A DNA stretch of 64,000 nt from Dyadobacter subterraneus (GTDB taxonomy: Bacteria > Bacteroidota > Bacteroidia > Cytophagales > Spirosomataceae). Position 1 is the stretch's first letter. Every line of letters starts with the position of its first letter. The stretch lies in the NCBI RefSeq assembly GCF_015221875.1, contig NZ_JACYGY010000001.1, positions 2,418,001 through 2,482,000 of the forward strand. Direction: 5' to 3'. The translations under genes were made by a program, and so were the position numbers. Shown in pieces: positions 33,959-41,469 of the stretch. The notes under the pieces were generated by a model. The model was not told the origin of the DNA. It ran no database searches and was given only the letters and a program-made list of their open reading frames with translations.

Positions 33959-35050
33959 ATGAACAAATTAGTTTTAATTGCCGCTGGAATTTTTTCTATT
34001 CCGGTTATTGCTCAGGATACCATTTCAATTGAAAAATCAAAGCCAAACCCATTAACTTTTTCAGGTTACGTTGAAGCATTTTATAGTTATGATTTTAATC
34101 AACCAGCCAATCACGAACGGCCAGGATTTTTATATAATTTCAACAAACACAATGAAGTCAATTTAAACCTGGGACTTTTTAAGGTTAATTACAATACTGA
34201 GAATGTGAGAGCAAACCTGGCCGTGATGGCCGGTACTTATCCGCAATATAATCTGGCAGCAGAGCAAGGATTATTAAAAAATATCTATGAAGCCAATGTT
34301 GGAATCAAGATTTCAAAAAAGAATAATCTCTGGATCGACGCAGGAATCATGCCTTCGCACATTGGATTTGAAAGCGCGATTGGAAAAGATAACTGGAATT
34401 TGACACGAAGTATTCTTGCTGAAAATTCGCCTTATTACGAAGCGGGTGTGAAAATTGGTTTTACAAGTAAAGACGAAAAACTGTATGCCGCAGCAATGTA
34501 TTTGAACGGTTGGCAACGTATCCAGAAAATTCCCGGAAACCAGACGCCTGCTTTTGGAACACAGTTGACTTATAAACCATCTTCAAATGCGACTTTAAAT
34601 TGGAGTACCTATATAGGAAACGAACAGCCAGACAGTACGAAACAATGGCGTTATTTTAATAATTTTTATGGCCAGTTTCAACTTACGGAAAGGTTTGGTT
34701 TGACTGCCGGATTTGACATTGGAGTACAGCAAAAAAGTAAAGGAAGCAGCAGTTACAATACTTGGTATACACCGGTTTTGATTGCCCGGTATATGCCAAG
34801 CGAAAAAGTCAGGATTGCAGCCAGAGGTGAATATTATTCAGATGAAAAAGGAGTGATTATCAGCACGGGTACACCAAATGGTTTTAAGACTTTTGGTTAC
34901 TCTGCCAACTTCGATTATCTGCCTGTACAAAATGTAATGTTCAGACTGGAAGCACGGGCTTTTAACAGCAAAGACGATATATTTACAAAGGATGGAAAGG
35001 CCGACAACCAGAATTTCTTTGTTACAACATCCGTTGCACTATCATTTTGA
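33959..35050 (+). CDS. Outer-membrane beta-barrel protein of the kdp locus (porin-like)
   Basis: A 363-residue protein with a signal peptide (1-18, PVIAQ). The mature protein has alternating aromatic strands (LTFSGYVEAFYSYDFNQPAN, NLNLGLFKVNYNTENVRANL) and ends in a phenylalanine after VTTSVALS, as outer-membrane barrels do. It belongs to the porin-like family often placed between kdpC and kdpD in Bacteroidota. A role as a channel letting K+ cross the outer membrane is plausible from context but not proven. Its stop overlaps the next start (TGATG). Confidence 0.8.
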   Translation: MNKLVLIAAGIFSIPVIAQDTISIEKSKPNPLTFSGYVEAFYSYDFNQPANHERPGFLYNFNKHNEVNLNLGLFKVNYNTENVRANLAVMAGTYPQYNLAAEQGLLKNIYEANVGIKISKKNNLWIDAGIMPSHIGFESAIGKDNWNLTRSILAENSPYYEAGVKIGFTSKDEKLYAAAMYLNGWQRIQKIPGNQTPAFGTQLTYKPSSNATLNWSTYIGNEQPDSTKQWRYFNNFYGQFQLTERFGLTAGFDIGVQQKSKGSSSYNTWYTPVLIARYMPSEKVRIAARGEYYSDEKGVIISTGTPNGFKTFGYSANFDYLPVQNVMFRLEARAFNSKDDIFTKDGKADNQNFFVTTSVALSF

Positions 35051-36180
35051 TGACTGAAAAAGAAAACAACGTAAAACATTTTCTGGATCTGATCAAAAAA
35101 TCCAGAAAAGGGAAGTTTAAAATCTACATCGGCATGAGCGCCGGTGTAGGTAAAACCTTCCGGATGCTGCAAGAAGCCCACACATTGTTGCGCAACGGCA
35201 TTGATGTGAAAATCGGTTATATAGAAACACATAATCGCAAAGAAACGCACGATTTACTGGAAGGTCTGCCAATAATTCCCAGACGAAAACTTTTTTATAA
35301 AGGGAAAGAACTGGAAGAATTTGATTTGCAGGCTGTTATCAGTCTGAGACCTGAAATCGTAATTGTTGATGAACTGGCACATACTAACATTGAGGGCAGC
35401 AAAAACGACAAACGCTGGCAGGACGTGATGGAAATTCTGGATGCCGGAATCAATGTGATCAGTGCCGTTAATATTCAGCATATTGAAAGTCTGAATGAAG
35501 AAATCAAGCAAATCACCGGTGTTGAAGTGAAGGAAAGAATTCCGGATAGTGTTCTTCAACAAGCCGATGAAGTTGTTAATATTGACCTTACCGCAGACGA
35601 ATTGATAACGCGTTTGAGAGAAGGTAAAATTTACGCCGCAGAAAAAGTCCCAACTGCACTTAACAACTTTTTTACGTCTGGAAACATTCTTCAATTGCGG
35701 GAATTAGCACTAAAAGAAGTTGCCAGCCAGGTTGTGAGAAAAGTTGAAACCGAAGTAACTTCAAGAAGTGTTACCGCATTAAAAGCAAATAAATTTATGG
35801 CGTGCATCAGCAGCAATGCGCAGACTTCCAAGATTGTTATCAGGAAAACCGCCCGGCTTGCCAGTTATTATAACAGTCCATGGGTGTTACTTTATGTACA
35901 AACGCCGAAAGAGAGTACGGATAAAATTGCACTGGACAAGCAGCGCCATTTGATAAATAATTTTAAGCTTGCAACCGAGCTTGGAGGCGAAATAATTCGA
36001 GTTGAAAGTCCGCATGTATCACGAACTATTATGGAAGTTGCCGAGCAAAGACAAATCACAACAATTTGTATTGGTAAGCCGCATATGAGTTTGTTTAAAG
36101 TAATTTTGGCTACCAATATCTTTAACCAGTTATTGAAAAAGCTATCTGTTTCCGAAATTGACCTGGTCATTCTGTCCTGA
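35050..36180 (+). CDS. Truncated KdpD sensor protein (KdpD ATP-binding plus USP domain, no kinase)
   Basis: A 376-residue cytoplasmic protein from the ATG at 35050, which overlaps the barrel gene stop. The KdpD N-terminal domain fills about residues 20-230 with Walker A GMSAGVGKTF, HNRKETHDLL and Walker B IVIVDELAHTN. A universal-stress-protein domain follows (about 250-376: KFMACISSNAQTSKIVIRKT, then VILATNIFNQLLKKLSVSEI). The four membrane helices and histidine kinase of full-length KdpD are absent; the next gene, overlapping by one base, encodes a separate membrane kinase. The pair probably works as a split KdpD sensing K+ and/or c-di-AMP, the latter known for the USP region of some KdpD proteins. 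Confidence 0.9.
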   Translation: MTEKENNVKHFLDLIKKSRKGKFKIYIGMSAGVGKTFRMLQEAHTLLRNGIDVKIGYIETHNRKETHDLLEGLPIIPRRKLFYKGKELEEFDLQAVISLRPEIVIVDELAHTNIEGSKNDKRWQDVMEILDAGINVISAVNIQHIESLNEEIKQITGVEVKERIPDSVLQQADEVVNIDLTADELITRLREGKIYAAEKVPTALNNFFTSGNILQLRELALKEVASQVVRKVETEVTSRSVTALKANKFMACISSNAQTSKIVIRKTARLASYYNSPWVLLYVQTPKESTDKIALDKQRHLINNFKLATELGGEIIRVESPHVSRTIMEVAEQRQITTICIGKPHMSLFKVILATNIFNQLLKKLSVSEIDLVILS

Positions 36181-37907
36181 TGAAAATAAAAACCAAATTA
36201 ACCCTCGGTGTCGGACTGCTTTTTCTGATGATCATTATACTTTCATTGGTGGCGGCACGGTATATCAATGTATTAAAAAATGACACCGAAAATATTCTGG
36301 TAGATAATTACAACACACTGGAATATTCCCGTAACATGCTGCGCGCTTTGGATCAGACGCAACAGAGCAGCAAGGCATTTTTGACTTTTGAAGAAAATCT
36401 CAATAAACAACGAAAAAATGTTACTGAAATAGGAGAAAGGGAAGTGACGGATGCTATATCTGATCATTTGATTCAACTTAAACAGTCACCTTCCAACTTA
36501 ACCTTACATCAGATTATCAGAAAGGATATTACAGAATTGATGCGTCTGAACATGGAAGCAATTCAGCGAAAAAGTGAAATTGCACAGCAAACAGCTCGTT
36601 CTGCCAATTTGTGGATTGTAATTACCGGAACATTATGTTTTCTGTTTGCCTTCACCTTGCTGGTTAATTTGCCAAGTAATATTGCCAATCCGATCAAAGA
36701 ATTGACAGAAAGTATCAAAGAAATTGCCGCTAAAAATTACTCCCAACGTGTGCATTTTGGTAGTAAAAACGAGTTCGGTGAACTGGCCGGTTCCTTTAAT
36801 ACCATGGCTGAAAAACTGGAAGAATACGACAGCAGCAATCTTTCTAAAATACTATTTGAGAAGAAAAGAATCGAGACACTGATCAACAACATGCATGAGC
36901 CTGTTTTAGGGCTGGATGAAAATAAAAAAGTACTTTTCGCAAATGATGAGGTGCTTAAAATTTCAGGACTTCGCTCGGAGGATATTATGGGAAAGTCTGC
37001 CGTTGACGTAGCATTGCATAATGACTTGATTCGTTCGTTGGTACAAGGTCTGGTAACACCAAAATCAGATACTGAAAAGGAAAAACCGCTCAAAATATAT
37101 GCTGACAACAAAGAAAGTTATTTTGAAAAAGAGATTGTAAATATTACGATTACGCCGACAGGAGAGAAGGAGAAGATCTTTATTGGTCAGGTGATTGTGT
37201 TGAAAAACATTACACCTTTCAAAGAGCTGGATTTTGCCAAAACCAATTTTATAGCCACCGTTTCACACGAACTGAAAACGCCGATTTCATCGATTAAAAT
37301 GAGTGTTCAATTGCTGGAAAATAAACAAACCGGTGAAGTTAATGAAGAGCAAAAACAACTGATTGAAAGTATCAAAGATGATAGCAACAGACTGCTGAAA
37401 ATTACCGGTGAACTGCTGAATCTCTCGCAAGTAGAAACCGGAAATATACAATTAAATATTCAGCAAAGCAGTCCGTATAAAATTCTTCAATACGCTATGG
37501 AAGCTGTGAAAATTCAGGCGGATCAAAAGCAGATTAAGCTTATTGCAAAAGCTGAGGAAGATTTACCGGAAGTAAAAGCAGATACCGAAAAAACGGCCTG
37601 GGTGCTCATTAATTTCCTGACCAACGCCATTCGTTATTCTTCTCAGGAAAGTAAAATTGTAATTGACGTTAAAAAGCAATCGGATAATGTTCTTTTTTCT
37701 GTAAAGGACGAGGGAAAAGGAATAGAAAGCCGTTATCGCGAGAAAATATTTGACCGCTATTTCCAGGTTCCGGGAAGCGCGAAAACGGGGACCGGACTTG
37801 GCCTTGCTATAAGTAAGGAGTTCATCGAAGCTCAGGGCGGAATTATTGGTCTGGATTCTGAAATTGGCATGGGAAGTACATTTTATTTTTATCTGAACAG
37901 GTCTTAG
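36180..37907 (+). CDS. Membrane sensor histidine kinase of the kdp locus
   Basis: A 575-residue kinase that overlaps the KdpD-like stop by one base. Order: membrane helix (about 7-28), periplasmic sensor region with helical pattern, second helix (about 140-163), HAMP domain (about 165-215), PAS domain (about 225-340), HisKA dimerisation helix with the phospho-acceptor His363 in TVSHELKTPISSIK, and the ATP-binding domain with N-box NFLTNAIRYSS, G1 DEGKGI and G2 GTGLGLAIS. It probably replaces the missing kinase half of KdpD. No response regulator gene follows; its partner must lie elsewhere. Confidence 0.92.
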   Translation: MKIKTKLTLGVGLLFLMIIILSLVAARYINVLKNDTENILVDNYNTLEYSRNMLRALDQTQQSSKAFLTFEENLNKQRKNVTEIGEREVTDAISDHLIQLKQSPSNLTLHQIIRKDITELMRLNMEAIQRKSEIAQQTARSANLWIVITGTLCFLFAFTLLVNLPSNIANPIKELTESIKEIAAKNYSQRVHFGSKNEFGELAGSFNTMAEKLEEYDSSNLSKILFEKKRIETLINNMHEPVLGLDENKKVLFANDEVLKISGLRSEDIMGKSAVDVALHNDLIRSLVQGLVTPKSDTEKEKPLKIYADNKESYFEKEIVNITITPTGEKEKIFIGQVIVLKNITPFKELDFAKTNFIATVSHELKTPISSIKMSVQLLENKQTGEVNEEQKQLIESIKDDSNRLLKITGELLNLSQVETGNIQLNIQQSSPYKILQYAMEAVKIQADQKQIKLIAKAEEDLPEVKADTEKTAWVLINFLTNAIRYSSQESKIVIDVKKQSDNVLFSVKDEGKGIESRYREKIFDRYFQVPGSAKTGTGLGLAISKEFIEAQGGIIGLDSEIGMGSTFYFYLNRS

Positions 37908-37948
37908 AACAGGGACTTACAACGTTAATTGAGGCTAATACTGACAGA

Positions 37949-38000
37949 GTGCTAACACCGATTTGCAATCGGTGTTGCATGGTCTAGCGTTTGCAACGCG
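37949..38000 (+). repeat. Left 52-bp inverted repeat flanking the RAYT gene
   Basis: Contains a perfect hairpin (AACACCGATT at 37954-37963 with AATCGGTGTT at 37967-37976, loop TGC) and a smaller one (GCGTT/AACGC, loop TGC, 37987-37999). The whole 52 bases match the reverse complement of 38801-38852 at 50 of 52 positions. Confidence 0.85.
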
Positions 38001-38053
38001 AATTAATAGCTAACGAAATCTATCAAATCAGAAATTTAAAGCTCAATGACAAA

Positions 38054-38601
38054 TCAAACAAATTCAATCTCCAACAATCCTTTAATTCCAGCATAATCTC
38101 TGGCAGAACTGAACAAATAATATTCAGCCTCTTCCACAATTTGGGCTCTCACAGGATTCTGATGTATATAATCTAGCTTCTGTTTTGTGAACTCATTGGT
38201 GAAACACTCAACAGCATGATTACCATCCTGCCAAAATTTATAATTCTTTACATTAACTTTAAATTTTCCGGCAAACTCAAAACGGTACAACATCCAATCT
38301 CTTCGACTTTCAATTTCATTGTGAATTGCGGTGACGATTTGTTTGGAAGTGAATATTTTAAGTCACGAAGAATATCAGACAGATTAAAACCGTCCCTAGC
38401 AGAAGCTAAAAGATGAAGATGATTTGACATCAGACACCAGCCATGAACCAATAGCCCTTTTTCATTTTGACAAAACCGTAAGGATTCGAGAATGCTGAAT
38501 TTATGCTCTTTCCTGGTAAACACGTCCACCCAGTCTACGACAGTCAGTGTCAAATAGTAAATTGAATTTTGATTTCGGATAAAGTATTGATCGGAAGCCA
38601 T
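38054..38601 (-). pseudogene. REP-associated tyrosine transposase (RAYT, Y1/HUH type), frameshifted
   Basis: The 5' part (38601 to about 38352) encodes an IS200-like N-terminus with YLTLTVVDWVDVF and the HUH motif SNHLHLL. After DILRDLKY the frame must shift by one base to continue FTSKQIVTAIHNEIESRRDW and on to YIHQNPVRAQIVEEAEYYLF, the C-terminal region with the expected catalytic tyrosine, ending at 38054. One base (an A on the plus strand near 38352) appears to be missing. The combined protein would be about 181 residues, normal for the family. RAYT enzymes cut single-stranded REP hairpins and are thought to spread them. Near-identical REP hairpin repeats flank the gene on both sides, supporting the assignment. 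Alternatives are a sequencing error or a recent inactivation. Confidence 0.8.
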
Positions 38602-38773
38602 TTTTTTTCAAATAGATTGTTTTGATTTGACGATCAATTTTTTCAATTGTAACGGGGGTATGATTCAACTTTGATGTTATTTATAAAGATGGTTTTATGA
38701 ACTGGCTCGGGGGTACTGTAATTTTTGAGTTGGTTTCTTGTCTGTGATGCTTCTATCAGGTTTGCTATCATGG

Positions 38774-38852
38774 TCTCGCGTTGCAAACGATGCATTGTCT
38801 CGCGTTGCAAACGCGAAACCATGCAACACCGATTGCAAATCGGTGTTAGCAC
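38774..38852 (-). repeat. Right inverted repeat of the RAYT element with extra partial copies
   Basis: Positions 38801-38852 are the reverse complement of the left repeat at 50 of 52 positions, including the AACACCGATT-type hairpin and CGCGTT/AACGCG with loop GCA (38801-38815). A further partial copy TCTCGCGTTGCAAACGA lies at 38774-38790 just outside. Confidence 0.85.
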
Positions 38853-38862
38853 TTCCACGTTC

Positions 38863-38910
38863 CATAGCGAACGAACACTGTTCATTATCGGACAATGTTC
38901 GTTCGCTATG
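38863..38910. repeat. Second hairpin family beside the RAYT element
   Basis: CATAGCGAACGAACA (38863-38877) pairs with its exact reverse complement (38896-38910) across an 18-base loop, a 15-bp stem. It is unrelated in sequence to the adjacent REP repeats. The 406-bp gap 38602-39007 is otherwise without a credible gene. Confidence 0.7.
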
Positions 38911-39007
38911 TTTTTGTTAAGTGTTTGATTATAATGATTTTAACTGACAAAAAAATCCTTGGCAAACTATTTGAACTGCAAAGCAGAAAAACCATCATTT
39001 GCAGGAT

Positions 39008-41404
39008 ATGATCAACAACTATTTCAAAATCGCCCGAAGAAATCTTGTGAAGAATAAGGTTTATTCGTTTATAAATATTGCTGGTCTGGCAACAGGGCTT
39101 GCGGTTGCAATGCTAATCGGACTTTGGATTTTTGATGAACTTTCCTTCAATAAATCTTTTCAGAATTATGACCGGCTTGCTATAATCAAGCAAAATCAGA
39201 CATTCAATAATGAAATCTCGACGCAAAGTGCGGTTCCCTATTTAATGGCCGAAGAAATTCGAAGCAAATATGGTAGTGACTTCAAACATGTTGTAATGTC
39301 ATCCGGATCTTCTACCCAAATTCTTGCTTTTGGGGATAAGAATATTACCAAAAAAGGAAGTTATACAGAGCCGGGCATTACAGAAATGTTGTCTCTGAAT
39401 ATGATTAAAGGTTCAAGATCCGGACTGAAAGAAATCAATACCATTATACTTTCTGAAACAACTTCAAAAGCACTTTTCGGAGATATTGATCCAATTGATA
39501 AGGTCATAAAAGTAAATAACAAACAAGATCTGAAGGTTACTGGTGTTTATCAAGATATTCCATACAATTCAGATTTCAAGGATCTCGCTTTTGTAGCGCC
39601 TTGGGAGCTTTACATTAACAACGAATACTGGTCGGAGAAGAAGACGAATCCCTGGCGTGCCAATATGTTTGTCACTTTCGCGCAGATAAGTGATCGTGCG
39701 GATATGGACAAGGTTTCTGCCAAGATTAAAAATGTAAAACTTAATGCCGTCCGGGCAGAAGAGGCTGCTTTCAAACCGGAAATTTTCCTTCATCCGATGA
39801 GCAAATGGCACTTATATTCTGAATTTAAAAACGGAAAAATAGCGGGCGGCGGAATAGAATTTGTTTGGCTTTTTGGAATCATAGGCGTTTTTGTTTTGCT
39901 GTTGGCCTGTATCAATTTCATGAATTTGAGCACCGCCAGAAGTGAAAAACGCGCCAAGGAAGTTGGTATTCGCAAGGCGATAGGTTCTTTGAGAAGTCAG
40001 CTTATTACACAGTTTTTTAGTGAGTCTTTACTGGTAGTAGGACTTGCATTTATTTTCTCCATCTTTCTGGTTCTTTCTGTCCTGCCATTGTTCAATGAGG
40101 TGGCGGATAAAAAAATGGTATTTCCCTGGAAAGAACCGTTATTCTGGATTTCAAGTCTTGGTTTCAGTATTCTCACAGGCCTCATAGCAGGCAGTTATCC
40201 GGCACTTTATTTGTCTTCTTTTCAGCCCATAAAAGTTTTAAAGGGAAGCGGTTTTGCAAGAATTAAGCTTGGGAGTTTTGCCGCGGTTCCAAGGAAGGTT
40301 CTGGTCGTTGTCCAGTTTACGATTTCCATTATTTTGATTATTGGTACAATTACTGTTTTTCGGCAAATAGAATTTGCTAAAAATCGTCCAGTCGGATACG
40401 ATAGAAATAATTTGCTTATCGTTGCCATGAACACACAGGAAGTCCGTGGGCATTATGAAGCCATAAGAAGCGAATTACTGAAAACGGGTGTCGTGCAGGA
40501 AATGTCTCAATCATCTAATCCAACCACTTACGTTGCGGCCATCAATAATGGTTATGAATGGGATGGAAAAGAGGCTGGCACACAAGGAAATTTCGCAACG
40601 ATGGCGGTTTCTCATGATTTTGGAAAAACAGTAGGATGGCAATTTACGGAAGGACGCGACTTTTCAAGATCCTATTCAACGGATTCTTCCGGTGTTGTGA
40701 TCAATGAAAGTGCTGCCAAATTTATGGGGTTGAAAAATCCGGTCGGTTCCATTATCAAAGCCGATGGAAAACCGTTTCGGGTTATCGGTGTGATCAAGGA
40801 TATGATCATGGAATCACCTTACAAAGCTTCATTTCGCACTTGTTTTTTTCTGGATTACAGCTGGGCAAGCGTTTTCAATATTAAAATAAATCCTGAATCA
40901 GGGTCAACAGAAGCTTTAAGCAAAATTGAACAAGTCTTCAAAAAGTTTAATCCGGCGGCTCCTTTTGACTACAAATTTACCGATGAGCAATACGCCAAAA
41001 AATTTGGTGACGAGATAAGAATCGGAAAGCTAACTTCATTTTTTGCTGTATTGGCCATATTCATCAGTTGTCTGGGATTATTCGGAATGGCCACATTCAT
41101 TGCAGAACAGCGCACAAAGGAAATTGGAATTCGCAAGGTTTTAGGTGCCTCACTGGCAAGTTTGTGGAGCATGCTTTCGCGTGAATTTGTACTATTGGTT
41201 ATTTTATCCTGTATTCTCGCGGCTCCAATCGCCTGGTATTTTATGGACAAGTGGTTAACTAAATATGAATACAGGACGGAATTTTCCTGGTGGATATTTG
41301 CTCTTTCAGGCGCGGGTGCGTTGGTCATTACCCTACTGACCGTAAGTTTTCAAGCCATAAAAGCGGCTCTGATGAACCCGGTGAAAAGTTTAAAAAATGA
41401 ATAA
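39008..41404 (+). CDS. FtsX/MacB-type ABC transporter permease, array copy 1 (subtype A)
   Basis: A 798-residue permease; the ATG at 39008 gives the array-wide N-terminus MINNYFKIARRNLVKNK, so the earlier in-frame ATG at 38999 is not used. About eight membrane helices: one at 20-42, a MacB-type periplasmic domain to about 280, helices near 285-310, 335-365, 378-405 and 425-447, a second periplasmic domain, and three C-terminal helices. The cytosolic coupling motifs AKEVGIRKAIGS and RTKEIGIRKVLGAS lie in the first and second FtsX domains. Subtype marks shared with copies 7 and 10 are IGLWIFDELSFNK, HDFGKTVGWQFTEGRDF and KYEYRTE, and the tail ends SLKNE rather than SLKSE. No ATPase gene adjoins. 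Role probably mechanotransmission or lipoprotein/peptide export; substrate unknown. Confidence 0.9.
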   Translation: MINNYFKIARRNLVKNKVYSFINIAGLATGLAVAMLIGLWIFDELSFNKSFQNYDRLAIIKQNQTFNNEISTQSAVPYLMAEEIRSKYGSDFKHVVMSSGSSTQILAFGDKNITKKGSYTEPGITEMLSLNMIKGSRSGLKEINTIILSETTSKALFGDIDPIDKVIKVNNKQDLKVTGVYQDIPYNSDFKDLAFVAPWELYINNEYWSEKKTNPWRANMFVTFAQISDRADMDKVSAKIKNVKLNAVRAEEAAFKPEIFLHPMSKWHLYSEFKNGKIAGGGIEFVWLFGIIGVFVLLLACINFMNLSTARSEKRAKEVGIRKAIGSLRSQLITQFFSESLLVVGLAFIFSIFLVLSVLPLFNEVADKKMVFPWKEPLFWISSLGFSILTGLIAGSYPALYLSSFQPIKVLKGSGFARIKLGSFAAVPRKVLVVVQFTISIILIIGTITVFRQIEFAKNRPVGYDRNNLLIVAMNTQEVRGHYEAIRSELLKTGVVQEMSQSSNPTTYVAAINNGYEWDGKEAGTQGNFATMAVSHDFGKTVGWQFTEGRDFSRSYSTDSSGVVINESAAKFMGLKNPVGSIIKADGKPFRVIGVIKDMIMESPYKASFRTCFFLDYSWASVFNIKINPESGSTEALSKIEQVFKKFNPAAPFDYKFTDEQYAKKFGDEIRIGKLTSFFAVLAIFISCLGLFGMATFIAEQRTKEIGIRKVLGASLASLWSMLSREFVLLVILSCILAAPIAWYFMDKWLTKYEYRTEFSWWIFALSGAGALVITLLTVSFQAIKAALMNPVKSLKNE

Positions 41405-41469
41405 TTGTCTGAATTGAAATCAAAACAATAAAGAGTATTTCTTGACTACTGATTTTATAAACTGTTAAT

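Noticed and set aside
38248-38601. Programmed frameshift in the RAYT gene
   Set aside because: The join needs one extra base and there is no clear slippery heptamer or stimulatory structure; a lost base is the simpler reading.
38643-38928. Short open frames on both strands in the repeat region right of the RAYT gene
   Set aside because: They consist of translated hairpin repeats and overlap one another on both strands.
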